This document shows positions 30,871 through 39,143 of a stretch of DNA of 46,051 nucleotides, piece by piece (position 1 is the first letter of the stretch; every line of letters begins with the position of its first letter). The notes under the pieces are model-generated. The model saw nothing but the letters and a program-made list of their open reading frames with translations, ran no database searches and was not told where the DNA came from. The DNA lies in assembly GCF_000708715.2 (NCBI RefSeq), contig NZ_JENB01000041.1, forward strand, positions 1-46,051, given 5' to 3'. Origin of the DNA: Pseudomonas putida W15Oct28 (GTDB lineage Bacteria; Pseudomonadota; Gammaproteobacteria; Pseudomonadales; Pseudomonadaceae). The position numbers and the translations under genes are program-made.

Positions 30871-31995
30871 TCAGAGATCGCCGAAGAAGCGCTTCACGCC
30901 ATCGAACCAGCCACTGGCCTTGGGCGAGTGAGAGCTGTCGCCTTCCAGCGAGTCGCGCAGCTCTTCGAGCAGCTCGCGCTGACGGCGGCTGAGGTTAACC
31001 GGGGTTTCCACCGCCACACGGCACAGCAGGTCGCCCGCACCACCACCGCGCACCGGCGCCACACCCTTGCCACGCAGACGGAACTGCTTGCCAGTCTGGG
31101 TGCCTTCCGGAATCTTCAGCTTCACGCGACCATCGAGGGTCGGCACTTCCAACTCGCCACCCAGGGCGGCATCTGTATAGCTGATGGGCACTTCGCAGTA
31201 CAGGTGCTTGCCATCGCGCTGGAAGATCTCGTGCTCACGCACGCTGATCACCACGTACAGGTCGCCAGTCGGGCCACCATGAGTACCAGCCTCGCCCTCG
31301 CCCGACAGGCGGATGCGGTCGCCGGTATCGACACCTGCCGGCACCTTGACCGACAGCGTCTTGTATTCCTCGACACGGCCTTCGCCGTGGCACGAGGTGC
31401 ACGGGTCGGTAATGATCTTGCCTTGGCCATGGCAGCGCGGGCAGGTCTGCTGCACCGAGAAGAAGCCTTGCTGCATGCGCACCTGGCCGATGCCGCCGCA
31501 GGTCGGGCAGGTCGACGGGGTCGAACCCTTCTTGGCACCGGAACCGTCGCAAGGCTGGCAGTTGACCAAGGTAGGCACGCGGATACTGACCGTGGTGCCA
31601 CGCACCGCTTCTTCCAGGTTCAGCTCCAGCGTGTAGCGCAGGTCACTGCCGCGCTGGGCACCGCCACGTCCGCCACCGCGGCCGCCGCCGAAGAAATCGC
31701 TGAATACATCACCGAAGATGTCGGAGAAGTTGGCGCCACCGAAGCCGGCACCGCCGCCACCCATGCTCGGGTCTACGCCGGCATGACCATACTGGTCGAA
31801 CGCCGCGCGCTTGCTGGCATCAGACAGTACTTCGTAGGCCTCGTTGGCCTCCTTGAACATGTCTTCCGACTCTTTGTCACCCGGATTGCGGTCCGGGTGG
31901 TACTTCATCGCCAGACGGCGATAAGCCTTTTTGAGGTCAGCTTCACTGGCGCCGCGCTCGACACCCAGAACCTCATAGTAATCACGCTTGGACAT
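30871..31995 (-). CDS. dnaJ: Chaperone protein DnaJ
   Basis: 374 residues. Co-chaperone that delivers clients to DnaK and stimulates its ATPase. J domain 1-70 with HPD at 33-35, then a Gly/Phe-rich region (about 75-125). The zinc domain has four repeats (CQPCDGSG, CPTCGGIG, CPRCHGQG, CTSCHGEG), and two C-terminal substrate-binding domains follow. It lies 196 bases after dnaK; the gap has a strong hairpin and no clear sigma-32 promoter of its own. Confidence 0.98.
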   Translation of the reverse strand: MSKRDYYEVLGVERGASEADLKKAYRRLAMKYHPDRNPGDKESEDMFKEANEAYEVLSDASKRAAFDQYGHAGVDPSMGGGGAGFGGANFSDIFGDVFSDFFGGGRGGGRGGAQRGSDLRYTLELNLEEAVRGTTVSIRVPTLVNCQPCDGSGAKKGSTPSTCPTCGGIGQVRMQQGFFSVQQTCPRCHGQGKIITDPCTSCHGEGRVEEYKTLSVKVPAGVDTGDRIRLSGEGEAGTHGGPTGDLYVVISVREHEIFQRDGKHLYCEVPISYTDAALGGELEVPTLDGRVKLKIPEGTQTGKQFRLRGKGVAPVRGGGAGDLLCRVAVETPVNLSRRQRELLEELRDSLEGDSSHSPKASGWFDGVKRFFGDL

Positions 31996-32144
31996 AGGTC
32001 ATTTGCACCTTGTTGGGCGTCTGGCATCTGCGCCGCGCCGTCAGCACCCGCCTGCGCCACCAAGGGCCGCTGACAGATGCTGTAAAAATTCTCGAATTCC
32101 AGATACGCCAACGCGGGAGCAAGCCCCCGCGCGGCGACATCCTA

Positions 32145-32174
32145 CCAGTTCACCGCCAAACGGCGGTGAACTGG
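32145..32174 (-). other. Perfect 13-bp hairpin between dnaK and dnaJ
   Basis: CCAGTTCACCGCC and GGCGGTGAACTGG pair without mismatch around a 4-base loop, 17 bases after the dnaK stop. No T-run follows on either strand, so it is unlikely to be a full terminator. It probably protects the dnaK mRNA end or sets the dnaK:dnaJ ratio. Confidence 0.7.
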
Positions 32175-32191
32175 CCGACAACATGCAACGA

Positions 32192-34117
32192 TTACTTCTT
32201 GTCGTCGCCTTTTACTTCTTCGAACTCGGCGTCAACCACGTCATCGTGCTTGGCTTCCGGCTCAGCTTGCTGCGCGCCACCCTGAGGCTGTTCGGCCGAC
32301 TGCTCGGCGTACATCTTCTGGGCAACCGGGGCAGAGACCTTGGACAGCTCTTCGACCTTGGCGTCGATTGCAGCCTTGTCGTCGCCTTTGACGGCGGCTT
32401 CCAGGGCAACCACGGCCGCTTCGATGGCAGTCTTCTCTTCAGCAGTGGCCTTGTCGCCAGCGTCCGCGACCATCTTGCGGGTCGAGTGAACCAGCGCGTC
32501 ACCCTGGTTACGGGCAGCGGCCAGCTCTTCGAACTTGCGGTCTTCCTCGGCGTTGGCCTCGGCGTCACGCACCATGCGCTCGATTTCGTCATCCGACAGG
32601 CCGGAGTTGGCCTTGATCACGATCGACTGCGACTTGCCGGTGGCCTTGTCTTTGGCGCTGACGTGCAGGATGCCGTTGGCGTCGATGTCGAAGGTAACTT
32701 CGATCTGTGGCACGCCACGTGGAGCCGGTGGAATGTCCGCCAGGTCGAACTTGCCCAGCGATTTGTTCTGCGCGGCCTGCTTACGCTCACCCTGCAGCAC
32801 GTGAATGGTCACGGCGCCCTGGTTGTCGTCGGCAGTCGAGAACACCTGCGACTTCTTGGTCGGAATGGTGGTGTTCTTCTCGATCAGCGCAGTCATCACG
32901 CCACCCATGGTTTCGATACCCAGGGTCAGCGGGCTGACGTCCAGCAGCAGCACGTCCTTCACGTCACCGGCCAGAACAGCGGCCTGAATAGCGGCGCCCA
33001 TGGCAACGGCTTCGTCCGGGTTGACGTCCTTGCGCGCTTCTTTACCGAAGAAGTCGGCAACGGTTTTCTGCACCAGCGGCATACGGGTCTGGCCACCGAC
33101 CAGGATCACGTCGTCGATCTTGCTGGCTTCGATGCCGGCATCTTTCAGGGCGATACGGCAAGGCTCGATGGTGCGCTGTACCAGCTCTTCAACCAGCGAC
33201 TCCAGCTTGGCGCGGGAGATCTTCACGTTCAGGTGCTTAGGACCGGTGGCATCTGCAGTGATGTACGGCAGGTTGACGTCGGTCGACTGAGCAGACGACA
33301 GCTCGATCTTGGCCTTCTCGGCAGCTTCCTTCAGGCGCTGCATGGCCAGAGGGTCGCCCTTCAGGTTCATGCCGGACTCTTTCTTGAACTCTTCGACCAG
33401 GTAGTCGATCAGCAGCATGTCGAAGTCTTCGCCACCCAGGAAGGTGTCGCCGTTGGTAGCCAGTACTTCGAACTGGTGCTCGCCGTCGACTTCGGCGATT
33501 TCGATGACCGAAACGTCGAAGGTACCGCCACCCAGGTCATAAACGATGACAGTGTGGTCGCCCTTGGCCTTGTCCATGCCGTAGGCCAGCGCAGCAGCGG
33601 TCGGTTCGTTGATGATGCGTTTTACGTCCAGACCTGCGATGCGGCCGGCGTCTTTGGTCGCCTGACGCTGGCTGTCGTTGAAGTAGGCCGGAACGGTGAT
33701 GACCGCTTCGGTAACTGGCTCGCCGAGGTAGTCTTCGGCAGTTTTCTTCATCTTTTTCAGCACTTCGGCGCTGATTTGCGGCGGTGCCATTTTCTGGCCG
33801 TTCACTTCAACCCAGGCGTCACCGTTGTCGGCCTTGGCGATTTTGTACGGAACCAGTTCGATGTCTTTCTGCACGACCTGCTCTTCGAAGCGGCGGCCGA
33901 TCAGGCGTTTTACCGCGAACAGGGTGTTGTGCGGGTTGGTAACAGCCTGGCGCTTGGCCGACTGACCTACCAGGATTTCGCCATCGTTGGCGTAGGCCAC
34001 GATCGAAGGGGTAGTACGCGCACCTTCGGCGTTTTCGATGACTTTGACGTTACCGTTTTCCAGGATGGAGACGCACGAGTTGGTGGTCCCCAGGTCGATA
34101 CCGATGATTTTGCCCAT
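32192..34117 (-). CDS. dnaK: Chaperone protein DnaK (Hsp70)
   Basis: 641 residues. ATP-driven chaperone, also the brake on sigma-32 activity. The nucleotide-binding domain (1-385) shows GIDLGTTNSCV, DLGGGTFDVSVIEI and the VGGQTRMPLVQ adenosine motif. It is followed by the linker DVLLLDVSPLTLGIE, the substrate-binding domain and a C-terminal tail ending in acidic residues (EFEEVKGDDKK). It lies 102 bases after grpE, with its own sigma-32 promoter in the gap. Confidence 0.98.
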   Translation of the reverse strand: MGKIIGIDLGTTNSCVSILENGNVKVIENAEGARTTPSIVAYANDGEILVGQSAKRQAVTNPHNTLFAVKRLIGRRFEEQVVQKDIELVPYKIAKADNGDAWVEVNGQKMAPPQISAEVLKKMKKTAEDYLGEPVTEAVITVPAYFNDSQRQATKDAGRIAGLDVKRIINEPTAAALAYGMDKAKGDHTVIVYDLGGGTFDVSVIEIAEVDGEHQFEVLATNGDTFLGGEDFDMLLIDYLVEEFKKESGMNLKGDPLAMQRLKEAAEKAKIELSSAQSTDVNLPYITADATGPKHLNVKISRAKLESLVEELVQRTIEPCRIALKDAGIEASKIDDVILVGGQTRMPLVQKTVADFFGKEARKDVNPDEAVAMGAAIQAAVLAGDVKDVLLLDVSPLTLGIETMGGVMTALIEKNTTIPTKKSQVFSTADDNQGAVTIHVLQGERKQAAQNKSLGKFDLADIPPAPRGVPQIEVTFDIDANGILHVSAKDKATGKSQSIVIKANSGLSDDEIERMVRDAEANAEEDRKFEELAAARNQGDALVHSTRKMVADAGDKATAEEKTAIEAAVVALEAAVKGDDKAAIDAKVEELSKVSAPVAQKMYAEQSAEQPQGGAQQAEPEAKHDDVVDAEFEEVKGDDKK

Positions 34118-34196
34118 GTTAACTCTCCCGAAACTTGAATTTGGTTAGCAGCGACTACTTTGGCCAACTGCGGTAATACTTGAAGGCTTGACACCT

Positions 34197-34224
34197 AGAT
34201 GGGGTTGCCCCGATGGATTTCAAG
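34197..34224 (-). promoter_or_regulatory. Sigma-32 heat-shock promoter of dnaK
   Basis: On the minus strand CTTGAAA, a 13-base spacer and CCCCATCT match the RpoH consensus (CTTGAAA-N13-14-CCCCATNT) in nearly every base. The -35 overlaps the grpE stop codon. This gives dnaK an additional heat-inducible start. Confidence 0.85.
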
Positions 34225-34777
34225 CCTTTTCATTGATCGAGGGTTGCGCCGCGCTCGGCGCCTTGCTGACCACCACCATGGCGGGGCGCAGCAGGCGGCC
34301 GTTCAGCAGGTAACCCTTCTGGAACACGTTCAGCACGCTGTTTGGCTCGACTTCGGCGCTTTCCTGCATGGCCATCGCCTGGTGGTGCTCAGGGTTGAAC
34401 GGCTCACCATGCGGGTCGACGACTTCGAGGTTGTAGCGCTTGAGGGTGTCCTGGAACATCTTGAGGGTCAGTTTGACGCCTTCGCGGATGGCCTTGACCT
34501 GCTCATCTTCGTCATTGGAATGCGCCAGGGCCAGTTCCAGGCTGTCGATCACCGGCAGCAAGTCGTTGGAGAACTTTTCCAGGGCGAACTTGTGGGCTTT
34601 CTCGACATCCTGCTCGGCACGACGGCGCACGTTCTGCACGTCGGCAACGGCGCGCAGCGCCTGGTCCTTGGCCGCGGCCAGCTGCTCCTCGAGCTCCAGA
34701 ACACGGGCCTCAGCAGCATTGGCTGCACCGGCTTCTTCGACGTTAAGGTCTTTCTCGTTCAGCTGTTCGTCAGCCAT
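34220..34777 (-). CDS. grpE: Nucleotide exchange factor GrpE
   Basis: 185 residues. It releases ADP from DnaK and acts as a thermosensor. An acidic N-terminal tail is followed by a long coiled coil (about 35-90) and a C-terminal beta domain (VDPHGEPFNPEHHQAMAMQESAEVEPNSV, the classic GrpE signature area). The ATG at 34777 gives MADEQLNEKD with a good ribosome site (ggagag); the frame continues 6 codons upstream. First gene of the grpE-dnaK-dnaJ cluster, divergent from recN. Confidence 0.97.
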   Translation of the reverse strand: MADEQLNEKDLNVEEAGAANAAEARVLELEEQLAAAKDQALRAVADVQNVRRRAEQDVEKAHKFALEKFSNDLLPVIDSLELALAHSNDEDEQVKAIREGVKLTLKMFQDTLKRYNLEVVDPHGEPFNPEHHQAMAMQESAEVEPNSVLNVFQKGYLLNGRLLRPAMVVVSKAPSAAQPSINEKA

Positions 34778-34835
34778 TGGGTCTCTCCTGCGCAATTTTG
34801 TGGACTGCGAGCCAGGCTCGCCTGTGATGTCGGCT

Positions 34836-34864
34836 ATATGGGGCCGGAAAAACCAGCTTCAAGG
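34836..34864 (-). promoter_or_regulatory. Sigma-32 heat-shock promoter of grpE
   Basis: On the minus strand CCTTGAA, a 14-base spacer and CCCCATAT match the RpoH consensus. It lies about 60 bases upstream of the grpE start. Confidence 0.85.
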
Positions 34865-34908
34865 GGCAAGGTGGTTTTCCCGGTCGCAACAGAATCTGCC
34901 AAGGGGCA

Positions 34909-34945
34909 TTGGCAGGCCAGAAAAAAGTACTGTATAAATAACCAG
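34909..34945 (+). promoter_or_regulatory. recN promoter with overlapping LexA (SOS) box
   Basis: TTGGCA (34909-34914) and TATAAA (34933-34938), 18 bases apart, form a good sigma-70 promoter. A CTG-N10-CAG LexA box (34930-34945, ctgtataaataaccag) covers the -10, so LexA would block polymerase until DNA damage. Confidence 0.85.
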
Positions 34946-34969
34946 ATCAGACTTTCGGGAGCCGCCCTC

Positions 34970-36643
34970 ATGCTGGTGCACCTGTCCATTCACAACTACG
35001 CCATCGTCGAGCACCTCGACCTCGAAATTGCCCGCGGCATGTCCGTCATCACGGGCGAGACCGGCGCCGGCAAATCGATCATGCTTGACGCCCTCGGCCT
35101 GGCCCTGGGCGATCGGGCCGACAGTGGCGTGGTGCGCCCTGGCACCGACAAGGCCGACATCCTCGCCACCTTCGACCTGGTGGACATCCCGGAGGCCCAT
35201 GCCTGGCTGACCGAACGCGACCTGGACAACGACGGCCCGTGCATCCTGCGCCGGGTCATCACCGCCGAAGGGCGCAGCCGCGGCTACATCAACGGCACGC
35301 CGTGCCCGCTGGGCGACCTCAAGGCGCTGGGCGAGCTGCTGATCGATATCCACAGCCAGCACGAGCACCAGTCGCTGCTGAAAACCGACACCCACCGCCG
35401 CCTGCTCGACGAATATGCCGGCGCCGTCGACCTGGCCCGCCAGGTGCACCTGGCTGCCAAGCGCTGGAACCAGACCCGCCTGGAGCGCGAGCGCCTGTCC
35501 AATTCAGGTGACGAGCAACGTGCCCGCCATCAGTTGCTCAGCTACCAGCTGGAAGAGCTGGACAACCTTGGCCTGGGCGAGCACGAACTGGAGCAACTGG
35601 AGCAGGAGCACAAGAACCTGACCAGCGCCGAAGCCCTGTTCGGCATTTGTCGCCAGGTGATCGATCAGTGCAGTGAGAGCGATTCGGGCAACGTACTCAG
35701 CGCCCTTACCTCCAGCCTCAACCGGCTGGGCGCTGCCACCCACTCGCCCAAGGCCTTGGGCGAGGCAGCCAACCTGATCGCCAGTGCACAGATCCAGGTA
35801 GAAGAAGCCGTGGGCGAGCTCAACCGCTTCCTCGACAACTTCGACGCCGACCCGATGCGCCTGCAGGCGTTGGAAGAACGCCTCGACACCATCTATACAC
35901 TGGCGCGCAAACACCGCGTGCACCCCACCGAACTGCCTCACCTGCAGCAGCAGTTGATGGAAGAAATCGAAGGCCTGAACGCCAGTGACGAGTCGATTGA
36001 GCGGCTGGGCGAAGAACTGGCCGCTTTCGCACAGCATTATAAAGAGCGGGCCCGCGAACTCAGCGCCCTGCGCCAGCAAGCCGCCCAGCAACTGGCGGGC
36101 GCCGTCGAGCAGGAAATCCAGCGGTTGGGCATGCCCGGCGGGCGCTTCTGCATCGAGCTGACGCCCACCGAGGGGGCAGACCTGTCACCGCATGGCCTGG
36201 AGCAGATCGAACTGCTGGTCAGCGCCAACCCGGGCCAACCGCTCAAGGGCTTGGCAAAGGTAGCGTCGGGGGGCGAACTGTCGCGTATCAGCCTGGCGAT
36301 CCAGGTGATTACCGCGCAGACATCGCGTATTCCTACCCTGGTGTTCGACGAAGTCGACGTGGGTATCGGCGGCCCTACTGCCGAAATTGTCGGCCAATTG
36401 TTGCGCCGCCTGGGCGAGCGCGGCCAGGTGCTGACCGTGACTCACCTGCCACAGGTGGCCGCGCAAGGGCATCACCACCTGTTCGTGCATAAAGTGCGCA
36501 ACAGCGACACCACCCACACCGCCGTGGCCAGCCTGGGCAAGCGTGAGCGAGTAGAAGAAGTGGCGCGGATGCTTGGCGGTATCGACTTGACCAAGGAATC
36601 GTTGGCGCATGCGCGCAAGATGGTCGTGAGCGGCAAGGCCTGA
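34970..36643 (+). CDS. recN: DNA repair protein RecN
   Basis: 557 residues. SMC-like ATPase that acts early in repair of double-strand breaks and belongs to the SOS regulon. Walker A GETGAGKS (29-36), a long central coiled coil (about 150-370), the ABC signature region (SGGELSRISLAIQV) and Walker B LVFDEVDVGIGG are all seen. The ATG at 34970 has GGGAG 8 bases upstream and follows the LexA box; an open frame runs much further upstream but through the promoter. It ends at a REP pair and a bidirectional terminator shared with fur. Confidence 0.98.
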   Translation: MLVHLSIHNYAIVEHLDLEIARGMSVITGETGAGKSIMLDALGLALGDRADSGVVRPGTDKADILATFDLVDIPEAHAWLTERDLDNDGPCILRRVITAEGRSRGYINGTPCPLGDLKALGELLIDIHSQHEHQSLLKTDTHRRLLDEYAGAVDLARQVHLAAKRWNQTRLERERLSNSGDEQRARHQLLSYQLEELDNLGLGEHELEQLEQEHKNLTSAEALFGICRQVIDQCSESDSGNVLSALTSSLNRLGAATHSPKALGEAANLIASAQIQVEEAVGELNRFLDNFDADPMRLQALEERLDTIYTLARKHRVHPTELPHLQQQLMEEIEGLNASDESIERLGEELAAFAQHYKERARELSALRQQAAQQLAGAVEQEIQRLGMPGGRFCIELTPTEGADLSPHGLEQIELLVSANPGQPLKGLAKVASGGELSRISLAIQVITAQTSRIPTLVFDEVDVGIGGPTAEIVGQLLRRLGERGQVLTVTHLPQVAAQGHHHLFVHKVRNSDTTHTAVASLGKRERVEEVARMLGGIDLTKESLAHARKMVVSGKA

Positions 36644-36656
36644 ACCCTTCTTTTCC

Positions 36657-36754
36657 GAGGCAATTCGCGGGCACGCCCGCTCCCACAGGATGATCATGGG
36701 ATCTGAAAGCTGTGGCTTACCTGTGGGAGCGGGCATGCCCGCGAAGAGGCCAGC
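36657..36754. repeat. REP inverted pair after recN
   Basis: Two facing REP copies (36657-36689 and 36721-36754) with GCGGGC-ACG-GCCCGC and GCGGGC-ATG-GCCCGC-type cores, between recN and the recN/fur terminator. Confidence 0.9.
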
Positions 36755-36787
36755 ATTGACAACACACTTTTCAACCTCTCAGAAAGC

Positions 36788-36815
36788 ACAAAGGCGACCC
36801 TAGGGTCGCCTTTGT
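36788..36815. terminator. Bidirectional terminator between recN and fur
   Basis: ACAAAGGCGACCC and GGGTCGCCTTTGT form a perfect 13-bp stem around TA, with T-rich sequence on both sides (tttgtcatt and tttgtgctttc). It lies between converging recN and fur and can end both transcripts. Confidence 0.85.
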
Positions 36816-36837
36816 CATTCATAACGATAAAAAATCG

Positions 36838-37242
36838 TTACTTCTTCTTACGGACGTACAGGACCAGATTGTGGTCCACCAGCTCAAAGCCATGCTCGGC
36901 TACGATTTCGCGCTGGCGCTTCTCGATTTCGGCATCCATGAACTCGATGACTTCACTGGTATCCACGTTCACCATGTGGTCGTGGTGACCGCCATCGGCC
37001 AGCTCGAACACTGCGTGGCCGCCGTCGAAGTTGTGGCGAACCACCAGACCCGCTGCTTCGAACTGGGTCAGTACGCGATAGACGGTGGCCAGGCCTACGT
37101 CCTCGCCTGCTTCCATCAGTGCCTTGTAAACATCCTCGGCACTCATGTGACGCTGCTCGGTGGAATCGAGCATCTGAAGGATCTTGACTCGAGGCAGGGT
37201 CACCTTGAGACCGGCTTTGCGCAATTCGCTATTTTCAACCAT
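36838..37242 (-). CDS. fur: Ferric uptake regulator Fur
   Basis: 134 residues. Iron-loaded Fur represses iron uptake genes. N-terminal winged helix (1-80, with the helix LATVYRVLTQFEAAGLV) and a C-terminal dimer and metal domain with HNFDGGHAVFELADGGHHDHM. The ATG at 37242 gives MVENSELRKAG, the usual Pseudomonas start; the frame is open 44 codons further, across the bamE promoter. The protein contains no cysteine at all: the CxxC structural zinc motif of E. coli Fur is replaced by HMVNVDTSE. The divergent partner is bamE, as is common in pseudomonads (fur-omlA). Confidence 0.97.
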   Translation of the reverse strand: MVENSELRKAGLKVTLPRVKILQMLDSTEQRHMSAEDVYKALMEAGEDVGLATVYRVLTQFEAAGLVVRHNFDGGHAVFELADGGHHDHMVNVDTSEVIEFMDAEIEKRQREIVAEHGFELVDHNLVLYVRKKK

Positions 37243-37266
37243 GGTCAGCTTTCTCGCCGATGCTGC

Positions 37267-37295
37267 TTCGCAGCTTCTCTTAATACGGGTATGAT
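37267..37295 (+). promoter_or_regulatory. Probable bamE promoter
   Basis: TTCGCA (37267-37272) and TATGAT (37290-37295) with 17 bases between them resemble a sigma-70 promoter, 44 bases before the bamE ATG. Confidence 0.4.
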
Positions 37296-37339
37296 CGGGG
37301 TTTACGTTGTCCAGCCAAGATAGTGGAAGTCGCCCACCG

Positions 37340-37876
37340 ATGCAAAACACCAAGCTCTTGCTAACCAGCCTCACCCTAGTGGGACTGCTCGCACTCGCCG
37401 GTTGCTCGTTTCCCGGGGTTTACAAAATCGACATCCAGCAGGGCAATGTCGTCACGCAGGACATGATAGACCAATTACGCCCGGGAATGACCCGACGGCA
37501 AGTAAGGTTTATCATGGGCAACCCGCTGATCCAGGATACTTTCAACACCAATCGTTGGGATTACCTGTACAGCCTGCAGCCTGGTGGCGGTAAACGCCAG
37601 CAAGAGCGCATGAGCATTTTCTTCAACGAAAGCGACCAACTGGTCAACTTGTCTGGCGACTTCATGCCAGGCGTCAGCCGCGACCAGGAAATCCTCGGTG
37701 GCAGCGGCGACACCTCGGTCAGCCCGGCCAGCGAGCCAGGCCAGACACAGCAGCCAGCAGCTCAGCCTGAAGAAAAACCGGCCAAGCCAGGCTCGGTGGA
37801 AGAATCCATCCAGCGCGAAATCGACACCATCGAGACCACCCCGGTCCCGACGCCGGCTCCGCTGGAAACCCGTTAA
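37340..37876 (+). CDS. bamE: Outer membrane protein assembly factor BamE (OmlA)
   Basis: 178 residues. Lipoprotein of the BAM complex that folds outer-membrane beta-barrels. Signal peptide with the lipobox LAGC, so C22 is the lipidated residue. The SmpA/OmlA domain (about residues 28-110) shows DMIDQLRPGMTRRQVRFIMGNPL and NRWDYLYSL. A tail of about 60 residues rich in Pro, Gln, Ser and Glu follows; E. coli BamE (113 residues) lacks it. The ATG at 37340 is chosen to place the lipobox correctly; the frame is open 11 codons upstream. Confidence 0.96.
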   Translation: MQNTKLLLTSLTLVGLLALAGCSFPGVYKIDIQQGNVVTQDMIDQLRPGMTRRQVRFIMGNPLIQDTFNTNRWDYLYSLQPGGGKRQQERMSIFFNESDQLVNLSGDFMPGVSRDQEILGGSGDTSVSPASEPGQTQQPAAQPEEKPAKPGSVEESIQREIDTIETTPVPTPAPLETR

Positions 37877-37893
37877 CCGGGAACAGCAGCCGT

Positions 37894-37923
37894 AAAAAAG
37901 CCCGGACCTGGTCCGGGCTTTTT
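37894..37923. terminator. Bidirectional terminator between bamE and ratA
   Basis: AAAAAGCCCGGAC and GTCCGGGCTTTTT pair around CTG. A-run and T-run flank both sides, so it serves bamE (+) and ratA (-) alike. Confidence 0.92.
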
Positions 37924-37939
37924 GTTTGCGCCGTATCTG

Positions 37940-38374
37940 TCAGGCATGCAATTGCTTGGCACGCTGGCAGAAAGCATCGACCAATGTGTTGGCCGCCTGA
38001 TTGAACAGCGGGCCCAAGGTGGCGCGCACAATCGGCCCGGCATAATCGAAGGACAGGTCCAGGCTGATCTTGCAGGCCTTTTCACCCAGCGGCTTGAACA
38101 CCCACACGCCATGCAACTGCGTGAACGGCCCTTCTTCAAGGTTCATCTCGATAGACTGCCCCGGCACCAGCACGTTTCGCGTGACGAAGTACTGGCTCAT
38201 GCCGCCCTTGGCCACCTCGAGCTTGGCGTGCATGTGCGTGTCGCTGGCGTCGATCACCGTCGAGGCCGAGCACCACGGCAGAAACTCTGGGTAGCTGGCC
38301 ACATCGTTGACCAGATCGTAGAGCGCCTGGGCGGGGTATGGCAGCAGGGCGGAGCGTTGAATATGGGTAGTCAT
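37940..38374 (-). CDS. ratA: RatA/PasT family protein (START-like, COQ10 type)
   Basis: 144 residues, one SRPBCC/START-like domain typical of polyketide cyclase and COQ10 proteins, with the N-terminal block SALLPYPAQALYDLVNDVASYPEFLPWCS. Two views exist for this family: in E. coli RatA was described as a toxin that blocks 70S assembly, and the PasT form as a persistence and respiration factor; the fold equally fits ubiquinone binding like yeast Coq10. No rnfH/pasI gene follows on the same strand; the terminator shared with bamE comes within 20 bases of its stop codon. It is divergent from smpB, as in many Gammaproteobacteria. Confidence 0.9.
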   Translation of the reverse strand: MTTHIQRSALLPYPAQALYDLVNDVASYPEFLPWCSASTVIDASDTHMHAKLEVAKGGMSQYFVTRNVLVPGQSIEMNLEEGPFTQLHGVWVFKPLGEKACKISLDLSFDYAGPIVRATLGPLFNQAANTLVDAFCQRAKQLHA

Positions 38375-38536
38375 CCAGGCGTCACTTCCAAGGCTGGGTG
38401 GCGACGCTTCGCAGCGTGCCGAAAACAGGTTCTGTCACCAAGACAGGCCCGTATTGTCCGGTATTCATTGCAGTGGCTCAAGCACACCGAAATCCCATAG
38501 CGGACGACGCACGGACTTGCCTATAATGCCGCCCCT

Positions 38537-39019
38537 ATGGCTAAGCAAAAAAAACATCCGACCGGGACCATCGCGCAGAATAAAAAAGCGCGACACGATT
38601 ACTTCATCGAACACAAGTTCGAGGCCGGGCTGGTCCTGTCCGGCTGGGAAGTAAAAAGCCTGCGAGCTGGCAAGGCGCACCTCGTTGACAGTTACGTGCT
38701 GCTCAAGGACGGTGAGGCCTGGCTGTTCGGCAGCCACATCACCCCGCTGACCACCGCCAGCACCCACGTCATCGCCGACCCGATCCGCACCCGCAAGCTG
38801 CTGCTGAACAAGCGCGAGCTCGAGCGGCTGGAAGCGGCTGTAGCGCAAAAGGGCTACACCTGCGTGGCGTTGTCGCTGTACTGGAGCAAGCACCTGATCA
38901 AGTGCGAAATTGCACTGGGCAAGGGCAAGAAGGAATTCGACAAGCGCGACACCGTGCGCGAACGCGATTCCAACCGCGAGCTGCAGCGGGTTGTGCGGAA
39001 CAAAGGCAAGGAAGACTAA
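38537..39019 (+). CDS. smpB: SsrA-binding protein SmpB
   Basis: 160 residues. Binds tmRNA and brings it to stalled ribosomes for trans-translation. The beta-barrel core shows NKKARHDYFIEHKFEAGLVL, GWEVKSLRAGKA and the C-terminal KGKKEFDKRDTVRERD tail that reads the empty mRNA channel. The tmRNA gene itself is not in this window. A REP pair follows. Confidence 0.98.
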   Translation: MAKQKKHPTGTIAQNKKARHDYFIEHKFEAGLVLSGWEVKSLRAGKAHLVDSYVLLKDGEAWLFGSHITPLTTASTHVIADPIRTRKLLLNKRELERLEAAVAQKGYTCVALSLYWSKHLIKCEIALGKGKKEFDKRDTVRERDSNRELQRVVRNKGKED

Positions 39020-39039
39020 TTACTCCTTAAGCCTGTTCC

Positions 39040-39137
39040 GGCCTCTTCGCGGGCGCGCCCGCTCCCACAGGGACCGCACCAGCTTCAAGCCTGGCGCATA
39101 TCCTGTGGGAGCGGGCGTGCCCGCGAAGAATCCAGCA
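39040..39137. repeat. REP inverted pair between smpB and lldR
   Basis: Two facing REP copies (39040-39070 and 39102-39137) in the 124-base gap between two converging genes; no separate terminator is visible there, so the REP pair may serve as one. Confidence 0.9.
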
Positions 39138-39143
39138 CCGATC

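Noticed and set aside
32112..32130. Short GCGGGAGC...CCCGC inverted repeat in the dnaK-dnaJ gap
   Set aside because: It recalls a decayed REP core but lacks the flanking cctcttc and cccacag parts, so it is not listed as a REP.
34199..34969. Upstream extension of the recN frame by 257 codons
   Set aside because: It would run through grpE on the other strand, the heat-shock promoter and the LexA box; the ATG at 34970 fits RecN.
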